This document shows, one piece after another, positions 1 to 8,206 of a DNA stretch of 64,000 nt. Every line of letters begins with the position of its first letter. The first letter of the stretch is position 1. The notes beneath the pieces were generated by a model. The model ran no database searches. It was not told the origin of the DNA and saw only the letters and a list, made by a program, of their open reading frames with translations. Source of the DNA: Pseudoxanthomonas daejeonensis (lineage in GTDB: Bacteria; Pseudomonadota; Gammaproteobacteria; Xanthomonadales; Xanthomonadaceae); assembly GCF_010093205.1 (NCBI RefSeq), contig NZ_PDWN01000014.1, positions 46,581-110,580 on the forward strand, written 5' to 3'. Made by a program: the position numbers and the translations under genes.

Positions 1-576
1 GCATCCTTGACCTTGGCCGCGCCCGGCAGCCGCGCCGGCTTCTGGCTGTTCGCGCTGACCTTCGTCCTGCCGGTGCTGGTCACTACCCTGGCAGTGGCTG
101 TACCGGTGCTCGCCGGCGGGCCGCTGAAACTGATCGCGGGCAGCCTGCCACTGACCCTGATTGCCACCCTCGGCGGCATCGCCCTGCTATGCGGCGTCCT
201 CTGGTGGGTACTGGCGAGGCTCATGCGCCGGCAGGCCCTGGTCCTGTCGCCGGAACTGCTGGAAGTACGCTCCAGCTTCTACCGCTGCCGCATCCCGCTG
301 CGCGAGCTGAAGCTGGACCAGGCCCGCATCGTCGACCTGGACGAGCACACCGAACTGCGCACGATGCTCAAGACCAACGGCTTCGGCCTGCCCGGCTTCC
401 ACAGCGGCTGGTTCCTGCTGCGCAACCGGCGGCGCAGCTTCGTCGCCATCGCCGACGGCCGCCGCAAGCTGTGGCTGCCCGGCAGCGGCAAGCACGACCT
501 GCTCCTCGAAGCGACCGATCCGGCCGCACTGCTCGCGCGCCTGCGCGCGCTGGCGATGTCGGGCGGGCGTGGCTAA
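1..576 (+). CDS. PH-domain-like membrane protein (possibly 5'-truncated)
   Basis: Open frame ending at a TAA/TGA-type stop at 576; it is open to the first base of the window and the first usable start is a TTG at 7, so the true start may lie outside. The N-terminal 70 residues hold two hydrophobic segments (about residues 12-36 and 45-70 counted from the TTG). The remaining 115 residues are soluble and basic with alternating strands, like bacterial PH-like (bPH) domains that follow two membrane spans. No catalytic motif is visible. The function is unknown. It lies 9 bases upstream of the M15 peptidase on the same strand, so the two may be cotranscribed. Family assignment is by general architecture only. 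Confidence 0.6.
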   Translation, partial: ASLTLAAPGSRAGFWLFALTFVLPVLVTTLAVAVPVLAGGPLKLIAGSLPLTLIATLGGIALLCGVLWWVLARLMRRQALVLSPELLEVRSSFYRCRIPLRELKLDQARIVDLDEHTELRTMLKTNGFGLPGFHSGWFLLRNRRRSFVAIADGRRKLWLPGSGKHDLLLEATDPAALLARLRALAMSGGRG

Positions 577-585
577 CCTGCGTCG

Positions 586-1389
586 ATGCGAACGTACCCC
601 GCCCCGCTCCACGCCCGCCTGCTGAACACCGCCGACATCGAACTGTGGCCGGCGGCGCTGCTCCGGGCCCGCGGCAATGCCGACGCGCGCGCACTGTCGC
701 GCGCCCATGCCGTCCTGCGGCGCAAGCGCGATGGCCGCTACCTGGCCGCGGCGCTGCCTGAAGGCCTGCTGCCGCTGGTGCCGCGGCTGGCAAACGAAGC
801 CGGCATCGACGAGGCGCTGGACCTGCTTGAAGCCGATGGCAGGCGCGGTCCGGCGCGTGCGCCGCGGACGCTGCCGCTGCACCGCCTGCAGGAACGGCTG
901 GAGGCGCTGGGTATCGACGACGGTTATGCGCGTCGTACCGGACTGTCGCTGGTCGCCGAGCCGGAGTGGCTGCTGCTGGCCGACTTCGATCGCTATCGCC
1001 GCCCCCTGTGGCTGCAACCGGTCGCAGCGCGATCCTGGCAGGCGATGCGTCGCGCCGCCGCGACGGACGGCATCGGGCTCGAATCCATTTCCGGTTATCG
1101 CAGCCACGACTACCAGCTGGGCATCTTCGAGCGGAAATTCGCACGCGGCCAGTCGCTCGCGCAGATCCTCGCGGTGAATGCCGCTCCGGGCTACAGCGAA
1201 CACCACGGTGGTCGCGCACTGGACATCGGCACCCCGGGCGAGCCGGCGGCGGAGGAATCGTTCGAGGCCACGCCGGCGTTCGCCTGGCTGTCGAGCCATG
1301 CCGCCGCGCACGGGTTCACGATGAGCTACCCGCGCGCAAACCCGCACGGCATCGTGTACGAGCCGTGGCACTGGAGTTTCGCCGGTTGA
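586..1389 (+). CDS. M15 family D-Ala-D-Ala carboxypeptidase (VanY-like)
   Basis: A 267-residue protein whose C-terminal half carries the full M15B zinc-peptidase signature. The SxHxxGxAxD motif is at residues 204-213 (SEHHGGRALD) and gives zinc ligands H206 and D213. EPWHW at 259-263 gives the catalytic E259 and third ligand H262. GYRSHDYQ just upstream is the conserved substrate-side arginine region. Such enzymes trim the terminal D-alanine from peptidoglycan stem peptides. The first 130 residues are an Arg/Leu-rich extension that I do not recognise, and no clear signal peptide is visible, so export is uncertain. ATG at 586 was chosen because it follows the preceding stop closely and no later start retains the fold better. 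Confidence 0.85.
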   Translation: MRTYPAPLHARLLNTADIELWPAALLRARGNADARALSRAHAVLRRKRDGRYLAAALPEGLLPLVPRLANEAGIDEALDLLEADGRRGPARAPRTLPLHRLQERLEALGIDDGYARRTGLSLVAEPEWLLLADFDRYRRPLWLQPVAARSWQAMRRAAATDGIGLESISGYRSHDYQLGIFERKFARGQSLAQILAVNAAPGYSEHHGGRALDIGTPGEPAAEESFEATPAFAWLSSHAAAHGFTMSYPRANPHGIVYEPWHWSFAG

Positions 1390-1482
1390 ACCAGCGCCGG
1401 CGCTGGTCGGCTTGACCTGGATCAAGAGGCCGGGCCTGGATGGGCAGATACTCCAGCCCATCCCCATCGCCATGCCGCCATC

Positions 1483-2052
1483 GTGCCCCAGCAGCCACCT
1501 GCCCGTTACCCGCGTGGAATCATCGCGCTGCACTGGATCACCCTGCTCCTGCTGATCGCGGTCTACGCGACGATGGAACTGCGCGGCGTGTTCCCGCGCG
1601 GCAGCGCACCCCGCGACGCGATGAAAACGGCGCACTACTTCCTGGGCATTACGGTCTTTGCCCTGACCTGGCTGCGCCTCGGCCTGCGCCTGTCCGGCCG
1701 CATTCCGCCGATCACGCCGCAGCCGCCTAAGTGGCAGTCGATGATGGCCGCGCTCGTCGCACTCGTGCTGTATGGCCTGCTGCTGGCGATGCCCGTCATC
1801 GGCTATCTGATCCTGAATGCCGAAGGTCACGCCCCGGCCATCGCCGGGATGCAGCTGCCGCTCCTGATTCCCGCGCAGCCAGGCCTGGCCGAAAGCCTTG
1901 AGGGCTGGCACGAACGCATCGCCGTGGCGGGCTACTGGCTGGTCGGATTGCATGCGCTGGCGGCCATCTACCACCACCACGTACGCCGCGACGATGCGCT
2001 GTTGCGGATGTCGTTGCGCCGCCGGGCTCCGGTCAATCCTGGGAACGGTTGA
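1483..2052 (+). CDS. cytochrome b561
   Basis: A 189-residue membrane protein with four hydrophobic segments, typical of the bacterial cytochrome b561 family (CybB/YodB-like): di-haem inner-membrane electron carriers, often oxidising quinol. Candidate haem ligands are H17 (in ALHWIT), H51 (in AHYFLG), H143 (GWHERI) and H157 (GLHALA), one in each helix as expected. The start is GTG at 1483; the upstream ATG at 1472 is in another frame. Its last 20 bases overlap the 3' end of the convergent DNA glycosylase gene. Length is normal for the family. The electron donor and acceptor cannot be read from sequence. Confidence 0.88.
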   Translation: MPQQPPARYPRGIIALHWITLLLLIAVYATMELRGVFPRGSAPRDAMKTAHYFLGITVFALTWLRLGLRLSGRIPPITPQPPKWQSMMAALVALVLYGLLLAMPVIGYLILNAEGHAPAIAGMQLPLLIPAQPGLAESLEGWHERIAVAGYWLVGLHALAAIYHHHVRRDDALLRMSLRRRAPVNPGNG

Positions 2053-2707
2053 CGGGCTTCTTCGTTTCGGTGGTGAAGTCGGCGATGCGCCACAGGTACA
2101 GGCTGGCGTAGCTGCGGTAAGGCCCCCACTTCTCGCCGCGCGCGAGCAGCTCCTTCGGCGTCGGCATCGCTTCCTGCCTGTCCACCTTCTGCGCACCCTT
2201 GCGGATGCCCAAGTCGTCGATGGGCAGGACGTCGGGCCGCCCGAGGCGGAACATCAGCATCATCTCGACCGTCCACCTGCCGATGCCGCGTACCGGCACC
2301 AGCGCGGCGACGATCTCGTCCTGGTGCATGGTCGACATGCGACGCAGGTCCGGGATCTCGCCCTGCGCCTCACGCGCGGCGAGGTCGCGCAGCGCAAGGG
2401 CCTTGTTCCCGGAAACGCCGCAGGCACGCAACGCGGTGTCGTCGATCCGGCCCAGGGTGTCGTGGTGCAGGCGGGTACTGCCGATCGCAGTCTCCACGCG
2501 ACCGACAATGGTTGAAGCGGCCTTGCCCGACAGCTGCTGGAACAGGATTGCGCGGGCCAGCGCATCGACAGGATCGAATGGTTTGCGCCAGCGCGGTTCG
2601 GCCGGCAGCGGCCCCAGCCGCTTCATCCACGCGCCGAGCTTGCGGTCGCGCCGCGACAGGTGCTCGTAGGCGGCGTCCACGTCGAACCCGCGCGCATGGC
2701 GGGGCAT
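2033..2707 (-). CDS. DNA-3-methyladenine glycosylase II (AlkA/HhH-GPD superfamily)
   Basis: A 224-residue base-excision repair glycosylase that removes alkylated bases. The helix-hairpin-helix lies near residues 137-153 (VPVRGIGRWTVEMM), followed by LPIDDLGIR, where D165 is the expected catalytic aspartate. The family's AlkA N-terminal TBP-like domain is absent, which matches the short, yeast MAG-like form. The start is the ATG at 2707, two bases after the stop of the DUF423 gene, so the two are cotranscribed. The frame stays open upstream, but only through the DUF423 gene and its flank. The 3' end overlaps cytochrome b561 by 20 bases. Confidence 0.9.
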   Translation of the reverse strand: MPRHARGFDVDAAYEHLSRRDRKLGAWMKRLGPLPAEPRWRKPFDPVDALARAILFQQLSGKAASTIVGRVETAIGSTRLHHDTLGRIDDTALRACGVSGNKALALRDLAAREAQGEIPDLRRMSTMHQDEIVAALVPVRGIGRWTVEMMLMFRLGRPDVLPIDDLGIRKGAQKVDRQEAMPTPKELLARGEKWGPYRSYASLYLWRIADFTTETKKPVNRSQD

Positions 2708-2709
2708 GG

Positions 2710-3075
2710 TCAGCGCCTCACCGAATCGACGGCCAGCAGGATCCAGCTGGCCATCAGCAGCGTGCCGCCGAACGGTGCCAGCCGCGTGGGCCAGCCCAGC
2801 AGCGCGCCCCCGGCCAGACTGCCGGCGAACAGGAGCGTGCCCAGCAACAGGCCCGCCAGCGCCAGCCAGCGCAACCGGCGCGCCGGCGCCTGGGCCAAGG
2901 CCACCAGCACCGCGCCGTGGGCGAACGCGTAAAGGCTCGCGGTCTGCAGGTTGCCGCGCGCGTGCGCATCGGCGATGCCATGGGCCGCGTATGCCGAGGC
3001 TCCGATCGCCAGCGCGGCCAGTACCGCACCGCTCGCCGCAAGCCAGGCTCCCGCCGGTCCGTTCCGCTGCATCAC
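2710..3075 (-). CDS. DUF423 family small membrane protein (YgdD-like)
   Basis: A 121-residue protein with four hydrophobic segments, an early AxxGAxAAHG-type stretch and a C-terminal SWILLAVDSVRR-like end, as in the DUF423/YgdD family of small inner-membrane proteins. The molecular function of the family is unknown. It is immediately upstream of the DNA glycosylase (2-base gap) and downstream of a terminator that separates it from the SRPBCC gene, so it probably opens a two-gene operon. The double Met at the start makes the exact start uncertain by one codon. Confidence 0.8.
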   Translation of the reverse strand: MMQRNGPAGAWLAASGAVLAALAIGASAYAAHGIADAHARGNLQTASLYAFAHGAVLVALAQAPARRLRWLALAGLLLGTLLFAGSLAGGALLGWPTRLAPFGGTLLMASWILLAVDSVRR

Positions 3076-3112
3076 CCTGCCCCGTCGTCATCGCGCTGGC
3101 CGCGAGCCTAAA

Positions 3113-3143
3113 CGAAAAAGCGCCGCTTGCGCGGCGCTTTTCG
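3113..3143 (-). terminator. Rho-independent terminator of the SRPBCC gene
   Basis: Read on the minus strand, a stem CGCCGC/GCGGCG is extended by A-T pairs (AAAAGCGCCGC ... GCGGCGCTTTT) with a 4-base loop and ends in a run of five T. It lies about 37 bases after the stop of the minus-strand gene at 3180 and before the start of the DUF423 gene at 3075. Confidence 0.85.
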
Positions 3144-3179
3144 TGGATCCGTATCCCGGCCGGCGATGCCGGCCCCGGG

Positions 3180-4340
3180 TTACTTGATTGCCCAGTAGAT
3201 GTCGTAGGTGCCTTCGGCGGTGAAGGACTTGTCGATGCCACCCTTCCAGATCTCGTACGGACGATCGGTCACTTCGTAGCCGTGGGTCAGCGACCAGGCA
3301 CGCAGCGCGTTGCGGGCGGCATCCAGCTCGGCCATGTAGCCGGTGTAGGACGCGAACGCGGCGCGGCGCGGCTCGGTGCGGATGTACTCGACCGGAGCGC
3401 CTGCCGGCACCGTCACCTTCAGCGGCTCGCCTTCGGCGGCCAGCTGCTCGGCGACGTTTTCGGCCGGGGTATCGGTCTCCGGCTCCGGCGTTTCGCCGGC
3501 CAGCGGGGCCTGCACGGCCTGCGCGACCTTGCGGCGGACCGGCACGGCCACGTCGAACGCGTACTTCTCGGCGCCGAAATCGGTGGTGATGATGCGCACC
3601 GGACCAGCAGCTTCAAGACCCGGGTTGGCTTCAAGCGTGCGCTTGATCCATTCCTGGTTGTTCTTGATGGACTGCTTGATCGCCTCGTTGTTGCGCTCGA
3701 TGTTGCCGGCGTTGACCACCAGCAGGTCCAGCGCGGGCACGTCGACGATCTTCAGGCCGGTGAGCGGAACGCCTTCGGCGCGATAGTCGAAGTTCGGCAC
3801 CGTCGCCAGCATGTTGGCCATGCGGCTCAGGCCCAGCTTGACGTCGTCGCCGACGTGGCGGCTGACGTACAGGCCCGCGTAGCGACCCAGCAGGTTCCAG
3901 CCGTAGTCGACGTCGTAGGTCTGGGTGATCTTGACGTTGCGGTTGTTCTTGCCGGTCGGCTCGAGCAGGAACTGCACGGTCTTGTCGCTGCCGCGGCGTT
4001 CGTCCTCGACCTTGATCACGACCTTCTCGTTGGGGACGCTTTCGACGATCTCCCAGCTGCCCTGGCCGACGTGCGCTTCGGTGGAAGCGTAGTCGAGGCG
4101 GGAGCCGACGCCGGACTCGGCACCGGTGACGTTCAGCTGCATCTTCGGATCGCGCAGGACCAGCGGGTTCCAGTCCTTGAAGCGGCGAAGGTTGTTCACC
4201 GTGTCATAGGCGATGGTCATCTTGCGGTTGGTCTCGACGCTCTCCGAAATGTGCCGGTGCGAAGGCAGAACCAGACCGACCGCCAGGGCCAGAACAGCAA
4301 CGATGCCCAAGGCGATCAGGAACTCGATAATGCGGGTCAT
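3180..4340 (-). CDS. SRPBCC (polyketide cyclase-like) and GyrI-like two-domain membrane-anchored protein
   Basis: A 386-residue protein. One N-terminal hydrophobic segment (about residues 5-27) is followed by an SRPBCC/START-like hydrophobic-pocket domain (about 33-190, with FKDWNP and a late VSRHVGDDVKLGL helix). The C-terminal half resembles a GyrI/effector-binding domain: the two strand-rich halves are separated by a Pro/Glu-rich linker near 285-320, ending in YEIWKGGID...YDIYWAIK. Both folds bind small hydrophobic or amphipathic ligands. The N-terminal anchor puts the domains outside the cytoplasm or leaves them membrane-tethered. No ligand or enzyme activity can be deduced. A terminator follows. 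Upstream (4341-4591) holds no gene. Confidence 0.8.
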   Translation of the reverse strand: MTRIIEFLIALGIVAVLALAVGLVLPSHRHISESVETNRKMTIAYDTVNNLRRFKDWNPLVLRDPKMQLNVTGAESGVGSRLDYASTEAHVGQGSWEIVESVPNEKVVIKVEDERRGSDKTVQFLLEPTGKNNRNVKITQTYDVDYGWNLLGRYAGLYVSRHVGDDVKLGLSRMANMLATVPNFDYRAEGVPLTGLKIVDVPALDLLVVNAGNIERNNEAIKQSIKNNQEWIKRTLEANPGLEAAGPVRIITTDFGAEKYAFDVAVPVRRKVAQAVQAPLAGETPEPETDTPAENVAEQLAAEGEPLKVTVPAGAPVEYIRTEPRRAAFASYTGYMAELDAARNALRAWSLTHGYEVTDRPYEIWKGGIDKSFTAEGTYDIYWAIK

Positions 4341-4591
4341 TCAGCAGTCTCCGGCGCCGATCCACGGCAAGTTGGCAATGCGAGCCGCGAATCGTAGCAG
4401 GCTTCGCCGTCCGCGCGCAGCCAGCAGCGAGGACGGAGCCACGATAAACGGAATTCTTACACCCGGCTCGCCGGATGTCCCCCATGGACAGGGCGGGCGC
4501 GCCCAAGTTCCTGCCCGGGCCGGACGCCCGCTGAACGGACCTGTGTCCGCGCAATCGCAGGCTGCCCGGCCGCCCTGGCCCCGAGGCCCGT

Positions 4592-4691
4592 CGCGCTGCG
4601 GCGGGCCGGACATCCTGACCCTCAGACCCGTTGGAGCTCGAACGCCTTGAGGACCGCGCGGGTGCGGTCGCGCACGCCGAGCTTGCTCAGG
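4592..4691 (-). pseudogene. Duplicated 3' fragment of the NarL-type regulator gene
   Basis: These 100 bases match 4744-4843 at all but one position (4629 C against 4781 A). On the minus strand the copy encodes the last 22 residues of the regulator (from LSKLGVRDR to FELQRV, with Leu replaced by Arg next to the end), its stop codon, and about 30 bases of 3' flank. It has no start and no upstream coding sequence, so it is a dead partial duplication. The copies are 152 bases apart and the spacer is a separate palindromic element. Confidence 0.85.
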
Positions 4692-4743
4692 GTGAGCGGG
4701 CGCGGCTTGCGAGCCCCCGGCTCGCGCGCCTGCGAACGCCCGC
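4692..4743. repeat. Palindromic GC-rich spacer between the duplicated copies
   Basis: The 52-base spacer has an outer inverted pair (GCGGGCG at 4697 and CGCCCGC at 4737-4743) and an inner pair (GCGAGCC / GGCTCGC) around a CC-rich loop. This looks like a REP-type extragenic palindrome. It may have mediated the duplication on its two sides, or inserted afterwards. Other copies in the genome cannot be checked here. Confidence 0.5.
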
Positions 4744-4843
4744 CGCGCTGCGGCGGGCCGGACATCCTGACCCTCAGACCAGTTGGAGCTCGAACGCCTT
4801 GAGGACCGCGCGGGTGCGGTCGCGCACGCCGAGCTTGCTCAGG
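4744..4843. repeat. Parent copy of the 100-bp direct duplication
   Basis: This segment is the genuine 3' end of the response regulator gene plus flank. It is repeated at 4592-4691 with one substitution. The match stops abruptly at the GCTTGCTCAGG boundary on one side and at CGCGCTGCGG on the other. Confidence 0.85.
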
Positions 4844-5415
4844 ATGTTGGACACGTGGTTCTTGATCGTGCCCTCGGCCACGCCCAGCGAATTGGCGATC
4901 TCCTTGTTGGAGAAGCCCGACGCCATCAGCCGCAGGATCTCGGTCTCGCGGTCCGTCAGCGGGTCCGGCCGGTCCAGGCTGACGAAATCGTTGCGCATGT
5001 GCTCCAGGCCCGAGAGCAGGCGCTGGGTGACCGCCGGCTGCACCAGCGAACCGCCGTCGGCCACCGTCCGGATCGCGCCCACCAGCTGCTCCAGCGAGAC
5101 GTCCTTGAGCAGGTAGCCCTTGGCCCCGGCCTTGAGCCCGGCCAGCACGAGCTGGTCGTCATCGAAGGTGGTCAGGATGATGGTCGGCGGCAGCTGCTCC
5201 AGGCGCGAAAGCACCTGCAGGGCTTCCAGCCCGGACATCGCCGGCATGCGCATGTCCATGAGGACCACGTCCGGCTTGACCTGCGGGATCAGCTCGACCG
5301 CCTGGCGGCCGTCGCCGGCCTCGGCAATCACTTCGATACCGCCATCGAGCGCCAGCAGGGAACGGATGCCCTGGCGGACCAGGGTCTGGTCGTCGACCAG
5401 GCAGACTCGGATCAT
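4774..5415 (-). CDS. NarL/FixJ-family response regulator (DesR/LiaR-like)
   Basis: A 213-residue response regulator. The receiver domain is about residues 1-120, with acidic pocket D8-D9, phosphoacceptor D54 in VLMDMRMPAM and a late conserved Lys in YLLKD. A LuxR-type helix-turn-helix occupies about 148-205 (LTDRETEILRLMASGFSNKEIA...TIKNHVSNILSKL). The ATG at 5415 overlaps the stop of the kinase gene as ATGA, so kinase and regulator are translationally coupled, kinase first. The target genes are unknown. The 3' end carries a nearby partial duplication. Confidence 0.92.
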   Translation of the reverse strand: MIRVCLVDDQTLVRQGIRSLLALDGGIEVIAEAGDGRQAVELIPQVKPDVVLMDMRMPAMSGLEALQVLSRLEQLPPTIILTTFDDDQLVLAGLKAGAKGYLLKDVSLEQLVGAIRTVADGGSLVQPAVTQRLLSGLEHMRNDFVSLDRPDPLTDRETEILRLMASGFSNKEIANSLGVAEGTIKNHVSNILSKLGVRDRTRAVLKAFELQLV

Positions 5416-6608
5416 GGAAGCGCTCCTTCGATGGCCGGGTGGGCCGGGGTGGAGACGGGAATGGACAGGCGCAGCCGGAAGCCGGCGCCCCTGCGGGTCT
5501 GGATTTCGAGGGTACCGCCACACTGCTGGAGCCGTTCGCGCATGCCGCGCAGGCCATTGCCGGGCACCAGGCCATCCGCCCCCTGGCCATCGTCGACGGC
5601 CTCCAGCAGGATCGCCCCGGCCTCGCGCCAGACCCGGATCGACAGGTGGCGGGCGCTGGCGTGGCGCACGGCATTGGTGATGATTTCCTGGGTGCAGCGC
5701 AACATCACGTGGGCGCGTTCGGGATCATCGATGGCCAGCGGCGACTCGATGTCCAGGGAGATGTCCAGCGCGGGCACGTGGTCGGCCAGCGGCCGCAGCG
5801 CTGCCGACAGGTCGATGCCACCGCTGGCGTCGCGCAGCTGGCTGACCGCCTCGCGCACGTCGGTCAGCAGCAGCCGCGCCAGGGTCTTGGCCTGGCGCAC
5901 GTGCTCCTGGGCCCGGCCCTCGGTCAGGTGGCTGGCCACTTCGAGGTTCAGGCTCAGCGCCGTCAGGTGATGGCCGAGCAGGTCGTGCAGCTCGCGCGAA
6001 ATCCGGGTGCGCTCGTTGACCCGGGCGCTCTCTGCCAGTAGCGCGCGGGTGGCGCGCAGTTCGGCGTTGAGCCGGCGCTGGTCGTCGCGGGCCTGGGCCT
6101 GCTGCTTGGCGACCAGGCTGGTCACGTAAATGAACATCGAGAAGCCGCCGTACAGCAGCGACTGCATCAACGCCTCGAACAGGGGCATCCGGAAGACGTT
6201 GTAATAGATCGGAAGCACGGCCAGCTGGCTCGCCAGCAGCAGGACGACGCCCGCGGTGGCCGGCAACAGCCACGGAATGACCCCGGCCGCCACCATCAGC
6301 AGGATGCTGCCCAGCCCGGATTCGTTGAAATAGCTCACCCCCAGGGCAAGCACGGTCAGTACCAGCAGCAGCACCCGGTCCGTCCAGTTGGCCGCCGCAT
6401 GGCCCAGCCCGCGGGTCAGCCACCAGTAGCAGGCGCCGAAGCCGAGGTAGCAGCCGAACAGCCAGGCGGTACGGCCGCTGTCTGCGGCGAGGTTCTCGCT
6501 GCCATAGGCCGGCACGTACTGCGAATACACCAGCGGCACGCCGACCATCGCCCAGGTGAACAGGCCGGCATAGCGCAACAGGCGGGTATGGCTGAGACGT
6601 CCGAACAT
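5412..6608 (-). CDS. DesK/LiaS-type sensor histidine kinase
   Basis: A 398-residue membrane kinase. About six hydrophobic segments lie in residues 8-165, then a short coiled stretch. The HisKA_3 phosphoacceptor motif RISRELHDLLGHH (H208) follows, and a HATPase_c domain with N-box TQEIITNAVRHA and G-box DDGQGADG...GNGLRGMRERL. This layout is that of the DesK family, which senses membrane state or envelope stress. It is the first gene of a two-gene operon with the NarL-type regulator. The ATG at 6608 begins before the first helix. The actual signal cannot be inferred from sequence. Confidence 0.92.
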   Translation of the reverse strand: MFGRLSHTRLLRYAGLFTWAMVGVPLVYSQYVPAYGSENLAADSGRTAWLFGCYLGFGACYWWLTRGLGHAAANWTDRVLLLVLTVLALGVSYFNESGLGSILLMVAAGVIPWLLPATAGVVLLLASQLAVLPIYYNVFRMPLFEALMQSLLYGGFSMFIYVTSLVAKQQAQARDDQRRLNAELRATRALLAESARVNERTRISRELHDLLGHHLTALSLNLEVASHLTEGRAQEHVRQAKTLARLLLTDVREAVSQLRDASGGIDLSAALRPLADHVPALDISLDIESPLAIDDPERAHVMLRCTQEIITNAVRHASARHLSIRVWREAGAILLEAVDDGQGADGLVPGNGLRGMRERLQQCGGTLEIQTRRGAGFRLRLSIPVSTPAHPAIEGALP

Positions 6609-6756
6609 GACCGCATCTTACGGGGCCATTCGCCGCGCCGCCGCGGACGGAAGTCATGCCCTCGCCCGGGCTTGGCCCCCGTGCGATAATCCCGGCTGGT
6701 CGCACCGCCGGCCCCGCTACAGCACCAACGCCCCTCACGGAGTCGGCTTTACCCCC

Positions 6757-7353
6757 ATGTCCATCGTCATCCGCGACGTGCGCGAACACGAGCTGGACTC
6801 GGTCCTGGCGCTCAACAACAACGCCGGCTCGGCGATCCTGCCCCTGGATGCCGCCAAGCTGCGCGGCTTCTTCGACAGCGCCGAGTACTTCCGGGTCGCC
6901 GAGCGCGACGGCAACCTGGCCGGGTTCCTGGTCGGTTTCGGCAGCGATGCCGAACACGACAGCAGCAACTTTGCCTGGTTCAAGGCGCGCTACCCCCACT
7001 TCTTCTATATCGACCGGATCGTGGTGGCCAGCCGGCGCCGTGGCGGCGGCGTGGGCCGCGCGTTCTACGCCGACGTGCAGAGCTACGCCGAACTGCGCTA
7101 CCCGCAGCTGTGCTGCGAGGTGTTCCTCGACCACGGCGCCGACCCGGCCCTGCTGTTCCACGGCAGCTTCGGCTTCCACGAGGCCGGCCAGAACGTGATG
7201 CCGGACGTGGACGTGCGCGCCAGCATGATGACCAAGTCCCTGTGCAGCTATCCGTGGGTCCACGAGACCTACGGCGACAACCTGCCCGACCTGCCCTGGG
7301 TCGGTCGCTCCCGCCGGCAGCAGCCGCGCGACAGCCGTGCGACGGGTACCTGA
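6757..7353 (+). CDS. GNAT family N-acetyltransferase
   Basis: A 198-residue protein with a GNAT core. Strand IDRIVVASRRR leads into the acetyl-CoA pyrophosphate loop RRGGGVGRA (residues 94-102), and a later FHGSFGFHEAG is typical of motif B. The substrate is unknown. The start at 6757 (MSIVIRD) was preferred because upstream in-frame sequence has no conserved character and lies over the kinase promoter region. The next gene, minC, starts at or just before its stop, so GNAT and minCDE may share a transcript. Confidence 0.85.
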   Translation: MSIVIRDVREHELDSVLALNNNAGSAILPLDAAKLRGFFDSAEYFRVAERDGNLAGFLVGFGSDAEHDSSNFAWFKARYPHFFYIDRIVVASRRRGGGVGRAFYADVQSYAELRYPQLCCEVFLDHGADPALLFHGSFGFHEAGQNVMPDVDVRASMMTKSLCSYPWVHETYGDNLPDLPWVGRSRRQQPRDSRATGT

Positions 7354-7354
7354 C

Positions 7355-8134
7355 GTGGGGTTGGCGGCGAACGACTACGAACAGGCGGGCGAACTGAAGA
7401 TCGGCCAGGTCGGCATCGCCAACCTGCGCATCCGCACCCTCGACGTCGAGCAACTGGTCCGCGAGATGCGCGAGCGCGTCGAGCGCGCACCCAAGCTGTT
7501 CGGCCGCGCGGCGGTGATCGTCGATTTCGGTGGCCTGGCCCAGACCCCGGACCAGGCCACTGCCCGCGCCCTGATCGATGGCCTGCGCGACGCGGGCGTG
7601 CTGCCGGTGGCACTGGCCTACGGCACCCGCGACAACGACGCGCTTGCCGAGGCCCTCGGCTTGCCGGTCCTGGCGAAATTCCGCGCGCAGTACGAGCGCG
7701 CCGAAGGGGCGCCTGCCCCCGCGCCAGCCCCTGCACCGCGCGAAGCGGCGCCCGCCGCCGCACCGCGCGCGACCCCCAAGGCCGTGCCGGCCGAGCAGCC
7801 GCGCGCGCCGGGCCGCATGCAGAAGACCGCGGTCCGCTCGGGCCAGCAGCTGTATGCCGAAGGCTGCGACCTGACCGTGCTGTCCACGGTCGGCGCCGGT
7901 GCGGAAGTGATCTCCGACGGTTCCATCCACATCTACGGCAGCCTGCGCGGCCGGGCCCTGGCCGGCGCGCAGGGCAATACCGACGCACGGATCTTCTGCC
8001 GCGACTTCCAGGCCGAGCTGGTGGCCATTGCCGGCAACTACAAGGTACTGGACGATGTCCCCGAAAAATTGCGCGGCAAGGCCGTGCAGATCTGGCTGGA
8101 AAACGGCCAGCTGAAGCTGGCCGCACTCGAATGA
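7355..8134 (+). CDS. minC: Septum site-determining protein MinC
   Basis: A 259-residue division inhibitor. The N-terminal domain (about 1-105) includes ELKIGQVGIANLRIRTLD and a VIVDFGGL strand. It is joined by a Pro/Ala-rich linker (about 115-150) to the C-terminal beta-helix domain, with QLYAEGCDLTVLSTVGAGAE and GSIHIYGSLRGRALAG, which binds MinD. With MinD it blocks FtsZ ring assembly at the poles. The GTG at 7355, one base after the GNAT stop, gives a normal family N-terminus. A GTG at 7337 in the same frame is the alternative and would overlap the GNAT gene. It is followed by minD and minE. Confidence 0.95.
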   Translation: MGLAANDYEQAGELKIGQVGIANLRIRTLDVEQLVREMRERVERAPKLFGRAAVIVDFGGLAQTPDQATARALIDGLRDAGVLPVALAYGTRDNDALAEALGLPVLAKFRAQYERAEGAPAPAPAPAPREAAPAAAPRATPKAVPAEQPRAPGRMQKTAVRSGQQLYAEGCDLTVLSTVGAGAEVISDGSIHIYGSLRGRALAGAQGNTDARIFCRDFQAELVAIAGNYKVLDDVPEKLRGKAVQIWLENGQLKLAALE

Positions 8135-8206
8135 CCCTGTCGCGCCGGCTGGCGCGCACGCCCACCGCATGCAGCAACATCGCACCCCGCATCCAGGAGA
8201 CATCCA

